Below, one piece after another: positions 17,705 to 27,444 of a stretch of 64,000 nucleotides of DNA; position 1 is the stretch's first letter; every line of letters starts with the position of its first letter. Made by a program: the position numbers and the translations under genes. The notes under the pieces were generated by a model. That model saw only the letters and a list, made by a program, of their open reading frames with translations. It was not told the origin of the DNA and did no database searches. The stretch is from the NCBI GenBank assembly GCA_965221415.1, contig OZ244887.1, forward strand, positions 1,736,001 to 1,800,000, read 5' to 3'. Source of the DNA: UBA8337 sp965221415 (lineage in GTDB: Bacteria > Pseudomonadota > Alphaproteobacteria > RS24).

Positions 17705-18276
17705 TGGCAAATTGGCGCAAAATAATCGAAGAGTTTGGCCCTCTGGCGGTGTTTTTTATCTTGAACAGTCGCGGCGCACAATGGTTCGACCGCCCCGCGA
17801 GCGACGCGCTGTTAATCGCCACAGCGGGTTTTATGCTCGCCATGGTCGCCGCTTTGGCCTCTACCTATAGCCGTGGCAAAAAGCCCAATAATATGACGTT
17901 GGCCTCGGCAGGGTTTATTTTTATTTTTGGCGGCATCACGCTGATTTTGCGCGATGAGACTTTCATCAAAATGAAACCGACGCTGATTTATATTCTCTTT
18001 GCGATGATTTTGGCGATTGGTCTGCTGCGCCGACAAAGCTATTTGCAAAAACTCATCGGCACGATGCTGCCAATGGATGATGCGGGTTGGTTGATTTTGA
18101 CGCGCCGTTGGATGGTTTTCTTTTTGTGTCTTGCCGCGCTCAATGAAATTATCTGGCGCACCCAGACCACCGATTTTTGGGTGAGCTTTAAAGTGTTCGG
18201 TATTTTGCCGCTGACCTTTATTTTCATGCTGCTGCAAGCGCCCTTATTGAAACAGCACGGCGCCATCCGCGATTAG
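17704..18276 (+). CDS. yciB: Septation protein A / inner membrane protein YciB
   Basis: A 190-residue membrane protein with about five hydrophobic helices and the family pattern FGPLAVFFILNSRGAQWF at the N-terminus. YciB (IspZ) affects cell-envelope integrity and division. It shares one base with ftsY (TAATG) and is the last gene of the dapF operon. It ends one base before the convergent Nudix gene, with no terminator visible. Confidence 0.9.
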   Translation: MANWRKIIEEFGPLAVFFILNSRGAQWFDRPASDALLIATAGFMLAMVAALASTYSRGKKPNNMTLASAGFIFIFGGITLILRDETFIKMKPTLIYILFAMILAIGLLRRQSYLQKLIGTMLPMDDAGWLILTRRWMVFFLCLAALNEIIWRTQTTDFWVSFKVFGILPLTFIFMLLQAPLLKQHGAIRD

Positions 18277-18277
18277 A

Positions 18278-18868
18278 CTATTTAGAATAACGCGCGCGCA
18301 AAGCCTCGAACCCCGGCGTGTCCGCCCAATTCTCAGGCTCAGAAAACGGTGCGAAATTATGCTTGTCGCGGGTTTCATAATAATGCTGCAGCGCATAATA
18401 AATCGTTGGGAAGGCAAGCTCATCCCACGGAATATCCTCCCACGCCATCAGTGCAACTTCGGCACTTTCAGGCCCTGCCGCAATATCAGGCGCGCGCAAC
18501 CGACCGCGATAAAACATCTGCACCTGACTGATACCCGCAACATTATATATGCCAATCAGCGCATCGGTCTCCACATCAGCGCAAGCCTCCTCTTTGGCCT
18601 CGCGCACCGCCCCTTGCGCCGTGGTTTCATGCTGCTCCATAAAGCCTGCAGGTAATGTCCAAAATCCTTTGCGCGGCTCAATGGCACGGCGGCACATCAA
18701 AATCTTATCCTCCCATGTCGCCACCACCCCAGAAATGATTTTCGGATTAACATAATGAATCAATCCGCAATGATTGCACACATCGCGCTCAAAACTATCG
18801 TCATGCGGCACGCGCTTGGCAAAAGATATATCCTGCTTGTAGGCTTGCGATTTATCGCGAAAGGTCAT
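18278..18868 (-). CDS. Nudix hydrolase with N-terminal zinc ribbon
   Basis: A 196-residue hydrolase of nucleoside diphosphates linked to another moiety. A zinc-ribbon-like segment (VCNHCGLIHYVNPK) lies near residues 31-45, as in the NudC-like branch, but the second Cys pair is missing. The Nudix box is GFMEQHETTAQGAVREAKEEAC; it keeps the G-x5-E-x7-RE-x2-EE pattern, but the usual Gly after EE-x is replaced by Cys. It overlaps ccmG by four bases, so it is co-expressed with the cytochrome c maturation genes. The substrate is unknown. Confidence 0.85.
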   Translation of the reverse strand: MTFRDKSQAYKQDISFAKRVPHDDSFERDVCNHCGLIHYVNPKIISGVVATWEDKILMCRRAIEPRKGFWTLPAGFMEQHETTAQGAVREAKEEACADVETDALIGIYNVAGISQVQMFYRGRLRAPDIAAGPESAEVALMAWEDIPWDELAFPTIYYALQHYYETRDKHNFAPFSEPENWADTPGFEALRARYSK

Positions 18869-19401
18869 CGTGGCTTTCCCCTGCTTGAGAAATAAGGCAA
18901 AATCTTTGTCGTCAAAACATCCTCCGTCAGCGCACCGACATGGCGCAACACCACGCGCCCCTCGCCATCCAGCAAAAATGTTTCTGGCACACCATAAACC
19001 CCCATATCAAGCGCTACCTGACCATTTTTATCAACCCCAATGGCGCGATACGGATTGCCAAGCCGTCCCAAAAACCGCCGCGCCGCCGGCAGATTGTCTT
19101 TATAATTAAGCCCAAAAATAGCCACGCCTTGGTCGGCTAAGTGCATTAGCGCGGGGTGCTCTTGCCGACAAGGTGCGCACCAACTCGCCCAAATATTCAC
19201 CAAAACAGGCGAGCCCGTCGCCAACATGTGATGCGTAAGCGGCTCATTTTTGCCAAGCTGCGGCAGCTCAAACGCTGGCAGGAGTTTGCCCTCATAGGCC
19301 GATGGCAAACGCGACGGGTCGCCCAAAAACAAGCCAGCAAAAAACAGCGCGGCAAAAATCGCCGCCACCACCAGAGGCACAAATCGCACGCTAGAGCGCA
19401 T
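18865..19401 (-). CDS. ccmG: Cytochrome c biogenesis thiol:disulfide oxidoreductase CcmG (DsbE)
   Basis: Membrane-anchored periplasmic thioredoxin that keeps apocytochrome c cysteines reduced before heme attachment. The N-terminal helix serves as anchor. The active site is WASWCAPCRQEHP near residue 70, and GVYGVPETFLLDGEGRVV contains the cis-Pro. It has 178 residues. Its start lies inside the end of ccmD (11-base overlap), and its end overlaps the Nudix gene. Confidence 0.95.
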   Translation of the reverse strand: MRSSVRFVPLVVAAIFAALFFAGLFLGDPSRLPSAYEGKLLPAFELPQLGKNEPLTHHMLATGSPVLVNIWASWCAPCRQEHPALMHLADQGVAIFGLNYKDNLPAARRFLGRLGNPYRAIGVDKNGQVALDMGVYGVPETFLLDGEGRVVLRHVGALTEDVLTTKILPYFSSRGKPR

Positions 19402-19525
19402 CGGACGACTCGTCTGAGTTAAGCGCTACTCGCGCCGCACGCCACTGGCGAAAACTAATCACCCCCAAAATCCCCAAAGGCACGAATGTCGCCGCATAGC
19501 TCATATAAATATATCCATCATACAT
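19391..19525 (-). CDS. ccmD: Heme exporter protein D (CcmD), 44 residues
   Basis: A very short gene between ccmC and ccmG. Translation from ATG at 19525 gives 44 residues: an N-terminal YIYMSYAATFVPLGILGVI membrane helix, then the basic RQWRAARVAL segment typical of CcmD. A good GAGAGGA site precedes it. It overlaps the ccmC end by eight bases and ccmG by eleven. CcmD helps release holo-CcmE from the CcmABC complex. The position and pattern make the assignment firm despite the size. Confidence 0.88.
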   Translation of the reverse strand: MYDGYIYMSYAATFVPLGILGVISFRQWRAARVALNSDESSDAL

Positions 19526-20282
19526 GCGAGGAGTCCTCTCCCTCATGAGTAGCTTGGCGCATCCGACGACCGCGCAGCTTCTGCTGCAAAACTTGCGTCT
19601 GCATACGGGTTAAGGTAAGCGCGATAAAAATCAGCAAAAACGCCACGCCCATAATCAGCAACGGATAGAGAAAATCCGCATGCAGGGCGGGTTGTGCCAA
19701 ACGCGATACGCTCGCGGGCTGATGCAAGGTCTGCCACCAATCAACCGAGAATTTGACAATCGGGACATTGATAAACCCGACAATCGCCAAAATCGCCGCC
19801 GCGCGCGCCGCACGGGCAGGTTCGTCAATCGCCTGCCATAGGCTGATATAGCCGAGATACACAAAAAACAGCACCAAGACCGAGGTAAGCCGCGCATCCC
19901 ACACCCACCATGTACCCCACATAGGCTGTCCCCAAAGACTTCCCGTGAGCAGGGCGATGAGGGTAAATGTCGCGCCCACAGGTGCTGCCGCACGCGCGGC
20001 AACATGTCCCAAAGGATGGCGAAACACCAAAGCGGTGACGCTCGCAAAAAAAATAAAACTATACCCAAACAAGGCCATCCACGCTGACGGTACATGCACA
20101 AACATAATTTTGACCGTCGCGCCTTGCTGATAATCATCTGGCACATGCATCGCCCGAAACAGACCATAAGCCAGAACCACAAAAGCCAGCCCCCAAAGCG
20201 GGGCGTGGATGCGCGACGCTAACGCCATAAAGCGATGCGGATTGGCGTAAATCGCCGAGATATTTTCAAGCGCCTTCAACAT
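19518..20282 (-). CDS. ccmC: Heme exporter protein CcmC
   Basis: Membrane protein that loads heme onto the chaperone CcmE. Six helices are visible. The tryptophan-rich periplasmic heme motif GQPMWGTWWVWDARLTS is near residue 120, with flanking His residues in MFVHVPSAWM and the later loop. The start at MLKALENIS (20282) has a GGAGAGG site upstream and gives 254 residues; the longer frame is less likely. The operon order is ccmABCDG. Confidence 0.96.
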   Translation of the reverse strand: MLKALENISAIYANPHRFMALASRIHAPLWGLAFVVLAYGLFRAMHVPDDYQQGATVKIMFVHVPSAWMALFGYSFIFFASVTALVFRHPLGHVAARAAAPVGATFTLIALLTGSLWGQPMWGTWWVWDARLTSVLVLFFVYLGYISLWQAIDEPARAARAAAILAIVGFINVPIVKFSVDWWQTLHQPASVSRLAQPALHADFLYPLLIMGVAFLLIFIALTLTRMQTQVLQQKLRGRRMRQATHEGEDSSHV

Positions 20283-20332
20283 GTTCCATTCCTCTCCTAT
20301 TCCTATGCTCCTCAAGCATATAAAGCAAAACA

Positions 20333-20995
20333 TTAACGCAGCGCCGCCCGCAACGCTGCCGCAATCGCTACGGGCGCGCTCACCAAGCTCGCCAGACTTA
20401 TCAGTGCTAAAATAATCAGCCGTATCGCGTTTACCTCGCCGTCCAAAGCATCACGGCTGGCGGCGGCACCAAAAATCATCACCGGCACATAAAATGGCAG
20501 GCTCAGCAGAACACTCAGCAATCCCCCCCGCCGCACCGAAACCGCAAGCGCTGCGGCAAAACCCCCCAGCAAAACCAAAGCCGGCGCGCCCAAAGCCATC
20601 GCGGCCATCAATCCTAATAAATGCGCGGGCGCAATATTGAGCAATAATCCCGCCACCGGTATGGCCAAAATCAACGGCACAACAAGCGCGCCAAAATGGC
20701 CAAGCAATTTCGCCAACACCGCCAATTCCAACGCCAGCGGCATCAGCACGAGTTGGTCAAGCGCACCGTCTTCGTAATCGGCCTGAAATAATCGGTCGAG
20801 CGAGGTCAGCAAGGCCATCACCAACACCACCCAAAGCAGACCGGGGGCAAGCGCGCGCATGAGTTTCAGCTCGGGCCCCAATCCAAACGGCATCAAAGTG
20901 ACCGCGATAAATAAAAACGCCACCGCAAGACTGGTATGCCCCCCCCGCCAAGCCACCAACATATGCTGACGGCAAATCGCCATAAACACGCTCAT
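20333..20995 (-). CDS. ccmB: Heme exporter protein CcmB
   Basis: Six-helix membrane subunit of the CcmAB ATPase (220 residues). The family segment DRLFQADYEDGALDQLVL lies near residue 68. It works with CcmA to release heme-loaded CcmE. Its start overlaps the ccmA stop by four bases, and ccmC follows after 50 bases. Confidence 0.95.
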   Translation of the reverse strand: MSVFMAICRQHMLVAWRGGHTSLAVAFLFIAVTLMPFGLGPELKLMRALAPGLLWVVLVMALLTSLDRLFQADYEDGALDQLVLMPLALELAVLAKLLGHFGALVVPLILAIPVAGLLLNIAPAHLLGLMAAMALGAPALVLLGGFAAALAVSVRRGGLLSVLLSLPFYVPVMIFGAAASRDALDGEVNAIRLIILALISLASLVSAPVAIAAALRAALR

Positions 20996-21645
20996 GCCGC
21001 ACCTATTTTGGCCAAGTCAATTTGCTGGTCGGCAAACGCCAAGGGGGTATGGCTTGCCGCGATAATCATGCCATTGGCCGCCAGATGGTCTTTTGCCATC
21101 GTCGCGATTAAATCACGCCCCGTCTCATCCAAAGCCGTCAATGGCTCGTCGAGCAGCCATAACGCACGCGGGGCGACAATCAGCTTGGCCAAAGCCAAAC
21201 GTCGCCTTTGCCCCGCCGATAAATCGCCGACCATGTGCGCCCCCGCCCCGCCCAAACCGAGCTGCGACAACATCTCGGTCGGCTTATGCGGGAGGAGCGC
21301 GCGCGCGTGCATCAAAGTTTCAAAGTGCAGCGTCTCGTCAAGGCTTAGCGTAGCTTTAAGGCCGTCCGCATGGCCTAGAAAATGCGTGTCGATATGCTGG
21401 CGGTCAATCTGGCCTTCGTCGCAGGGGAGAAATCCGGCAATCTGGCGCAAAAGAGATGTCTTGCCACTGCCATTAGGACCATAAATCGCCAGAGCTTGCG
21501 CTGCCCCCAATCTGTGCGACAGGCCTTCAAACAACCGTCGCAAGCCACGCGTGCAAGCCACTCTTTCAATTTGCAAAAGAGCCTTTTCGGGGTGGTGTAC
21601 CCCATCGAAAAAATTTTGTCGCTCTGCCATGGTATTTTTTGCCAT
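20992..21645 (-). CDS. ccmA: Heme exporter ATP-binding protein CcmA
   Basis: ABC ATPase of the cytochrome c maturation system, 217 residues. The Walker A is YGPNGSGKTSLLR, the signature DLSAGQRRRLALA, and the Walker B LWLLDEPLTALD. It is the first gene of the ccm operon, divergent from acnA across a 94-base gap. An ATG five codons into the frame (MAERQNF) is an alternative start. Confidence 0.95.
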   Translation of the reverse strand: MAKNTMAERQNFFDGVHHPEKALLQIERVACTRGLRRLFEGLSHRLGAAQALAIYGPNGSGKTSLLRQIAGFLPCDEGQIDRQHIDTHFLGHADGLKATLSLDETLHFETLMHARALLPHKPTEMLSQLGLGGAGAHMVGDLSAGQRRRLALAKLIVAPRALWLLDEPLTALDETGRDLIATMAKDHLAANGMIIAASHTPLAFADQQIDLAKIGAA

Positions 21646-21739
21646 AACTCTTTATAACGCACTTAATAGAACGGCCTACCGCTAACAGCAGGCCGCCAAT
21701 TTATGACCCTATTTCGTAACTATTGCAGGAGCGTCCCTA

Positions 21740-24502
21740 ATGCCACAAGCTAAAAAAGTCAAACCTCAAAAGCCAGCCCGCAAAAAAGCCAATCCTAAAC
21801 TGGCAGCAAACCGACACCCTAATAGTTTTAAGGCGCGCAAAACCCTGAAAATAGGCGCGAAAACATATGTTTATTACAGCCTCAAAGCGGCTGAGAAAAA
21901 CGGCCTGCGCGGCATCTCCAAGCTGCCGAATTCGATGAAAGTTTTGCTGGAAAATCTGCTGCGTCACGAAGATGGCCGCACGGTGACGGCTGACGATATC
22001 AAGGCCGTGAAAGGGTGGCTGACAAAGCGTAAGTCATCCCGCGAGATTGCCTATCGCCCGGCGCGCGTCTTGATGCAAGATTTCACCGGCGTTCCCGCTG
22101 TGGTCGATTTGGCCACCATGCGCAATGCGATGGAAAAAATGGGCGGAAACCCGAAAAAAATCAACCCGCTAACACCTGTCGATCTGGTGATTGACCACTC
22201 GGTGATGGTCGATAAGTTCGGCACCAATCAAGCGCTGAAGCAAAATGTATCGCTGGAATATGACCGCAATGGCGAACGCTACGAGTTCTTGCGCTGGGGC
22301 GCGCAAGCGTTTCAAAACTTCCGCGTTGTCCCGCCCGGCACGGGCATTTGTCATCAGGTTAATCTTGAGCATTTGGCGCAAACCGTCTGGACGAAAAAAG
22401 CAAAACAAAACGGCAAAACAGTCGAACTCGCCTATCCCGACACATTGGTCGGCACCGACAGCCACACAACCATGGTCAATGGATTGGCCGTGCTTGGTTG
22501 GGGCGTCGGCGGCATTGAAGCTGAAGCTGCGATGCTCGGCCAGCCCGTTTCCATGGTGCTGCCCGAAGTCGTCGGCTTCAAGCTAAGCGGTAAAGTGCCC
22601 GAAGGCGTCACCGCCACAGATTTAGTGCTGACCATTGTCGAAATGCTGCGCAAGAAAGGCGTGGTCGGCAAATTCGTTGAGTTTTACGGCCCCGGCCTTG
22701 ATAATTTATCGCTCGAAGACCAAGCCACGATTGCCAATATGGCGCCCGAATATGGCGCAACATGTGGCTTCTTCCCCGTCGATTCAGACACGCTGGCTTA
22801 TTTAAAAGCCACAGGCCGCAAAAAAGCGCGCATCGATTTGGTCGAAAAATATGCCAAAGCACAAGGCATGTTCCGCACCAGAAACGCGCCCGACCCTGTG
22901 TTCACCTCGACGCTCAAACTCGACATGAGCAAAGTCAGCCCGAGCCTTGCCGGCCCCAAACGTCCGCAAGACCGCGTGCTGCTCGAAGACATGGCAAGCG
23001 GCTTTAAAGACGCGCTCAAAGAACAAGGCGTCAAAGCCAAAAACGCCAATAAACGCTTTCGCGTCAAAGGCACCAAACACGATATCGGCAATGGCGATGT
23101 GGTGATTGCCGCGATTACCTCATGCACCAACACATCCAACCCAAGCGTTATGCTCGGGGCTGGTCTGGTGGCACGCAACGCACTCAAGCTCGGGCTGAAT
23201 GTGAAGCCTTGGGTGAAAACATCGCTCGCGCCGGGTTCGCAAGTCGTGACCGAATATTTGAAAAAAGCGGGCTTGCAAAAACATCTCGACAAGCTCGGCT
23301 TTAACCTCGTCGGCTATGGCTGCACCACCTGTATCGGCAATTCAGGCCCACTCGCGCCAGCGATTGCCAACGCCGTTCACAAAAACGATTTGGTCGTCAC
23401 CTCTGTTTTGTCGGGCAATCGTAATTTTGAAGGCCGTGTCAGCCCCGATGTGCGCGCCAATTATCTGGCCTCGCCCATGTTGGTTGTGGCCTATGCGATT
23501 GCTGGTTCGGTGAATGTCAATCTGGCCACCGAGCCGCTCGGCACGGACAAAAAAGGCAAGCCCGTTTACTTAAAAGACGTGTGGCCGAGCAATCAAGAAA
23601 TTGCCGAAACGGTGCGCTCTTGCGTGACCCCTGCTATGTTCCGCGCCCGTTACGCCGATGTCTTTAAAGGCGACACGAGCTGGCGCAAGGTGAAATCACA
23701 AACCGGCCAAACCTTTAATTGGGATGCCAAATCGACCTATGTGCAGAAGCCAACTTTCTTTGATGATGTGGCCGCACAGCCCGAACCCCTCGGCGGCATT
23801 GAGGGTGCGCGTATTTTGGCCTTGCTTGGCGATAGCATCACCACCGACCATATTTCACCCGCAGGCTCTATCAAAACAGACAGCCCCGCTGGCCGATATC
23901 TTGGCAAAAGCCGCGTGAAGCCGCTTGATTTTAATTCCTATGGCGCACGGCGGGGCAATCACGAGGTTATGATGCGCGGCACGTTTGCCAATATTCGCAT
24001 CCGCAATCAAATGGTCGCGAACACAGAAGGCGGCGTGACCAAGCATCAGCCATCTGGCAAGCTTATGTCTATTTATGATGCGGCGATGGAATATGCCAAA
24101 AAGCAAACCCCGCTCGTGGTCTTTGCGGGCAAGGAATATGGCACAGGCTCGAGCCGCGACTGGGCGGCCAAAGGCACGCGCCTTTTGGGTGTGCGCGCGG
24201 TTATCGCCGAAAGCTTTGAGCGTATTCATCGGTCTAATTTGGTCGGCATGGGGGTCGCCCCGTTGCAATTCACTGGCTCAGATAGCTGGGCTAAATTGAA
24301 ATTGAACGGGACAGAAACCATCACGATTAAAGGTCTGGGCGGCAAGCTGCGCCCACGTGCCAAATATGAAATGCTAATTACCAACGCCAAAGGACGCACC
24401 CGCAAAATTAAATTGCAAAGCCGCATCGACACCGCCGATGAAGCCGAATATTTCCTAAATGGTGGTATTCTGCACTATGTGTTGCGCTCACTCGTAGCTT
24501 AG
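21740..24502 (+). CDS. acnA: Aconitate hydratase A with Lys-rich N-terminal extension
   Basis: TCA-cycle enzyme that isomerises citrate to isocitrate with a [4Fe-4S] cluster. Cluster Cys residues are in ITSCTNTSNPSVM and GYGCTTCIGNSGP, and the swivel domain carries GSSRDWAAKG. The 920-residue protein is slightly longer than usual because about 25 residues precede the normal family start (NSFKARKTLKIGAKTY); these contain seven Lys and two Arg. A GCAGGAG site supports the ATG at 21740. The 94-base upstream gap holds a CGGCCT/AGGCCG hairpin. Confidence 0.96.
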   Translation: MPQAKKVKPQKPARKKANPKLAANRHPNSFKARKTLKIGAKTYVYYSLKAAEKNGLRGISKLPNSMKVLLENLLRHEDGRTVTADDIKAVKGWLTKRKSSREIAYRPARVLMQDFTGVPAVVDLATMRNAMEKMGGNPKKINPLTPVDLVIDHSVMVDKFGTNQALKQNVSLEYDRNGERYEFLRWGAQAFQNFRVVPPGTGICHQVNLEHLAQTVWTKKAKQNGKTVELAYPDTLVGTDSHTTMVNGLAVLGWGVGGIEAEAAMLGQPVSMVLPEVVGFKLSGKVPEGVTATDLVLTIVEMLRKKGVVGKFVEFYGPGLDNLSLEDQATIANMAPEYGATCGFFPVDSDTLAYLKATGRKKARIDLVEKYAKAQGMFRTRNAPDPVFTSTLKLDMSKVSPSLAGPKRPQDRVLLEDMASGFKDALKEQGVKAKNANKRFRVKGTKHDIGNGDVVIAAITSCTNTSNPSVMLGAGLVARNALKLGLNVKPWVKTSLAPGSQVVTEYLKKAGLQKHLDKLGFNLVGYGCTTCIGNSGPLAPAIANAVHKNDLVVTSVLSGNRNFEGRVSPDVRANYLASPMLVVAYAIAGSVNVNLATEPLGTDKKGKPVYLKDVWPSNQEIAETVRSCVTPAMFRARYADVFKGDTSWRKVKSQTGQTFNWDAKSTYVQKPTFFDDVAAQPEPLGGIEGARILALLGDSITTDHISPAGSIKTDSPAGRYLGKSRVKPLDFNSYGARRGNHEVMMRGTFANIRIRNQMVANTEGGVTKHQPSGKLMSIYDAAMEYAKKQTPLVVFAGKEYGTGSSRDWAAKGTRLLGVRAVIAESFERIHRSNLVGMGVAPLQFTGSDSWAKLKLNGTETITIKGLGGKLRPRAKYEMLITNAKGRTRKIKLQSRIDTADEAEYFLNGGILHYVLRSLVA

Positions 24503-24511
24503 TTTGGCAGC

Positions 24512-25531
24512 TTAATTTTGTTCCAGTGCCGTGCGGGCAGGCAAAAGCACGCCCGCACGCTCGGTACTAAAGCGCAACGCCCAGCCATCATAGCGCGCGT
24601 TTATCTCGGCAGCCAAGGCGCGCGTCTCTGCGTTGGCTGTCTTTTTTGTGCGCGCTGATATGCGCGCCCAAATAACCGTCGCCGCACCAACGCTTTCATA
24701 AACCAACACCAAGCCATCGCTAAAGTGCAGCACCATGGGCTGGGCTGTCGCAAAATTGATGTCATCGGCACGCGTTACATCATCAGGGCGCAGGCGCGTG
24801 AAATCCGCCGCCCACTCTGCGCCACCGCCCATCGACCAGCTATCATCGCCCGCCCGCACCATAGTAAATTGCCGCGCGCCCTTGCCAAACCGTACGCTTT
24901 CGGGCAAATGCGGGGTGTGACGTGCCACACGCGCATCTATCCATGCGGCGACATTCGGATTGCGCGGAATCCGCCCACGCGCCAACCAACTCTGGTCGCT
25001 ATCGGCGCGGCGGACATAAAACTGACGCAATTCAGGCCCGTAGGTTTTGACATCCTGCTTGGCCTCGGCTTCGCTTTCTTGCTCATTGCCGAGCAGCAAT
25101 TGCGCCAAGACCTCGCCTTGTGCATTGCGCACGCTAAAGCGCACAGCGCGGCCTAAATCTTCAGGCACAACCAACCCCAAGGCGCGGTGCCATTTTGCTT
25201 TGGCGGTGCGCGCCTCAAGCGTCTTTACATTGGCCAGTGCCAATAATGTCTCGGTCACCAATTCTTGATTGGCCGGATAATCGTCGCGCTGCGGCAGCAC
25301 CCATTGGCCATTTTGAAACCGCAGTTTAATATCGCGCACACCAGAAATCCCTAGCCCATGGGTGATATCCAATGTGCGCGACTCATCAAGGCGGGCGGCG
25401 TAATCAGCCAATAATATTTGCGGCGGGGCGAGCGTGTTGACCTGTCGGTCGGTCACCAGAGCCAGCACAGCCAAAGCAAGGCTAAACATAGTCACGATAA
25501 GCAGCGGTTTCATCAAGCGGAGGACATCCAT
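24512..25531 (-). CDS. DUF4340-type accessory protein of a Gld-like ABC system
   Basis: A 339-residue protein with one N-terminal membrane helix and an extracytoplasmic body. Its pattern (LRFQNGQWVLPQRDDYPANQ, then LTNV/TLEARTAK and RALGL) is that of DUF4340 proteins, which occur after GldG-like genes. It overlaps the GldG-like gene by one base. The role is unknown; the context suggests part of an ABC exporter complex acting on the envelope. Confidence 0.75.
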   Translation of the reverse strand: MDVLRLMKPLLIVTMFSLALAVLALVTDRQVNTLAPPQILLADYAARLDESRTLDITHGLGISGVRDIKLRFQNGQWVLPQRDDYPANQELVTETLLALANVKTLEARTAKAKWHRALGLVVPEDLGRAVRFSVRNAQGEVLAQLLLGNEQESEAEAKQDVKTYGPELRQFYVRRADSDQSWLARGRIPRNPNVAAWIDARVARHTPHLPESVRFGKGARQFTMVRAGDDSWSMGGGAEWAADFTRLRPDDVTRADDINFATAQPMVLHFSDGLVLVYESVGAATVIWARISARTKKTANAETRALAAEINARYDGWALRFSTERAGVLLPARTALEQN

Positions 25532-27441
25532 CAGGCACTCTCCTTAATCAGGCCGCCCGCTTTTTGGGTCGCCAAACGGCGGCGACGTTGACGATAGGCA
25601 AGCACAAACGCTGCCAAACCAACCAAAAGCGGCATGATGATAATATTCGCCCATGTCACACGCGCCTCCAGCGCATCAATGTCGCGGCGCAAATCACCCT
25701 GCACACGGCGTAACGCTTTGCGCGCAGACACAAGCTCGCCACGATGCGCCTTGGCGGCCGCCTCGGCATCGCCTAAGCCCGCACCGCTTTTTTCCAACGC
25801 ATCAAGCTCGTTTTGCGCCGCTTCAATGCGCGCGATAAGGTTTTCTTCTTCTTTCAGATAAATCTTTTCGGTCGCCGCCCGCAATGCCTCAACGCGCGTG
25901 AAGGGACGCGCCGCACGCTCGCGCCCGCGCAATGAAATCAAATCATTCGACCCCATGAGATTTTCAACCGCATTGAGCAAAAACTTGCCATTATCAGCAA
26001 TCGGCACGCCAAATCGTTGGCCGAGATAATTCTGTTCCGACACCCAAAAACGGTCGTCGAAAAAGTCACTATCGGCAAACACGACAATATTGGCCGCCGC
26101 GTTTTGGGATTGATGTTTTTCTGCCCGTGCGCGCTCGCCCTTTTCATTGGCTTGCGCGGGTGGGCCATCAGCAAACGCCGTCTCAACCCGCCCCGACAAG
26201 CGCGCTGCAATAATATAAGGCGCATCGCCAATGCTGAAGCTGCGTTGTAGCGCATCTGGTGTCGGCGCGCTCAGCACATAATCACGTGTCATCAGCCCCG
26301 CCTCATCAGACGATGTCACCAAAGGCGTCAACATGGTCGTCGCCTTATCGGTCTTGGTCAGCACCCCGACAGTGCCAAGATTGAGGCGGTCAATATTGCC
26401 GGTGATTAAATCATCGCCATTGACCTCGTCCGTGCCATAGCCCATCCATAAAATATAATCGCTCAGGGCACGGCGGGCATCGCGCCCTGTCGCAACACGC
26501 TGGGCGCGCTTGCGGTCAGCCAGAATCATATCGCTATCCATCCGCACACCCCATTGGCGCATCAGCTTAGGCAAATTGCTCTGCTCGCTATAGCCGCGCA
26601 ATGGCTCACCATTCGGCCCCGCCGTCAGGCTGACCTCTGAGTGCGGGTCGACAAAAGCAATCACGCGCCCACCGCGCATAATAAACTGGTCAACCGCATA
26701 GGCCTGAAAATCGTTCAGCGGACGCGGATGCGCCAATAATAAAACATCCACACGCGTCGGGATGCGCACGGTTTGCAAAGGAATAAACTCGACCTCAAAA
26801 CGGTCGGTCAGCTCTGCATAAATCAGAAATGGCTGCGATTGCCCCCGCATCGCCGCCAGAACACCGCCCGCGCCCGTATCCAATGGCAAATTGGAAATAA
26901 CCCCAAGGACGGGCTTTTCTGGCTGCGACAAATTATGGATAAGACGCGCCAAATCATATTCCAAATATTGTTGCCGTTCATCTGCGAAGTAAGGAATAAT
27001 CTCCAGACTATCGACCCTATTCGTGCCAACCAGCCCAAAATAAATCACATCGCCATCGCCTGCTGGTCGTGCCACCAAGCCTTGCGCCACCGCTTGGTCT
27101 TCATCTTCGGAAAACGGTTCAGGGTCGACAATCTCTAGCTGGATAAGCCCGTTGGCGTGCGCGGTCATCTCCTCAAGCATGTCGCGCACACGCTGTGCGA
27201 AAATGCGGATTTGCGGATGGTCGGCGGCAATATCTTGTGCGTAGTAAAACTTGAGCGTTATCGGCTCATCAAGCCGCGCCAGAATATTGCGCGTGCCTTG
27301 GCTGAGCGTGAACAGATTGTTTTGCGTTAAATCAAGCCGCACCGTGCGCAGCGAGATATTAGAAAACAGATTAAGGCTGACAAAAATAATCGCCAATAAA
27401 ATCAGCGCCAAAGCATGCGGTCGGTGTTTCAAAAAACCCAT
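25531..27441 (-). CDS. GldG-like ABC-system auxiliary protein
   Basis: A 636-residue protein with an N-terminal helix, a large periplasmic part (DLTQNNLFTLSQGTRNIL; LKFYYAQD) and a C-terminal helix followed by an RQRRRR stretch. This is the ABC-2 auxiliary (GldG, DUF4350/DUF7088-like) layout first known from gliding bacteroidetes. Near residues 520-600 a Glu/Ala-rich segment is probably a coiled coil. It starts three bases after the permease gene and overlaps the DUF4340 gene. In a proteobacterium the system is not tied to gliding; the cargo is unknown. Confidence 0.82.
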   Translation of the reverse strand: MGFLKHRPHALALILLAIIFVSLNLFSNISLRTVRLDLTQNNLFTLSQGTRNILARLDEPITLKFYYAQDIAADHPQIRIFAQRVRDMLEEMTAHANGLIQLEIVDPEPFSEDEDQAVAQGLVARPAGDGDVIYFGLVGTNRVDSLEIIPYFADERQQYLEYDLARLIHNLSQPEKPVLGVISNLPLDTGAGGVLAAMRGQSQPFLIYAELTDRFEVEFIPLQTVRIPTRVDVLLLAHPRPLNDFQAYAVDQFIMRGGRVIAFVDPHSEVSLTAGPNGEPLRGYSEQSNLPKLMRQWGVRMDSDMILADRKRAQRVATGRDARRALSDYILWMGYGTDEVNGDDLITGNIDRLNLGTVGVLTKTDKATTMLTPLVTSSDEAGLMTRDYVLSAPTPDALQRSFSIGDAPYIIAARLSGRVETAFADGPPAQANEKGERARAEKHQSQNAAANIVVFADSDFFDDRFWVSEQNYLGQRFGVPIADNGKFLLNAVENLMGSNDLISLRGRERAARPFTRVEALRAATEKIYLKEEENLIARIEAAQNELDALEKSGAGLGDAEAAAKAHRGELVSARKALRRVQGDLRRDIDALEARVTWANIIIMPLLVGLAAFVLAYRQRRRRLATQKAGGLIKESA

Positions 27442-27444
27442 GGC

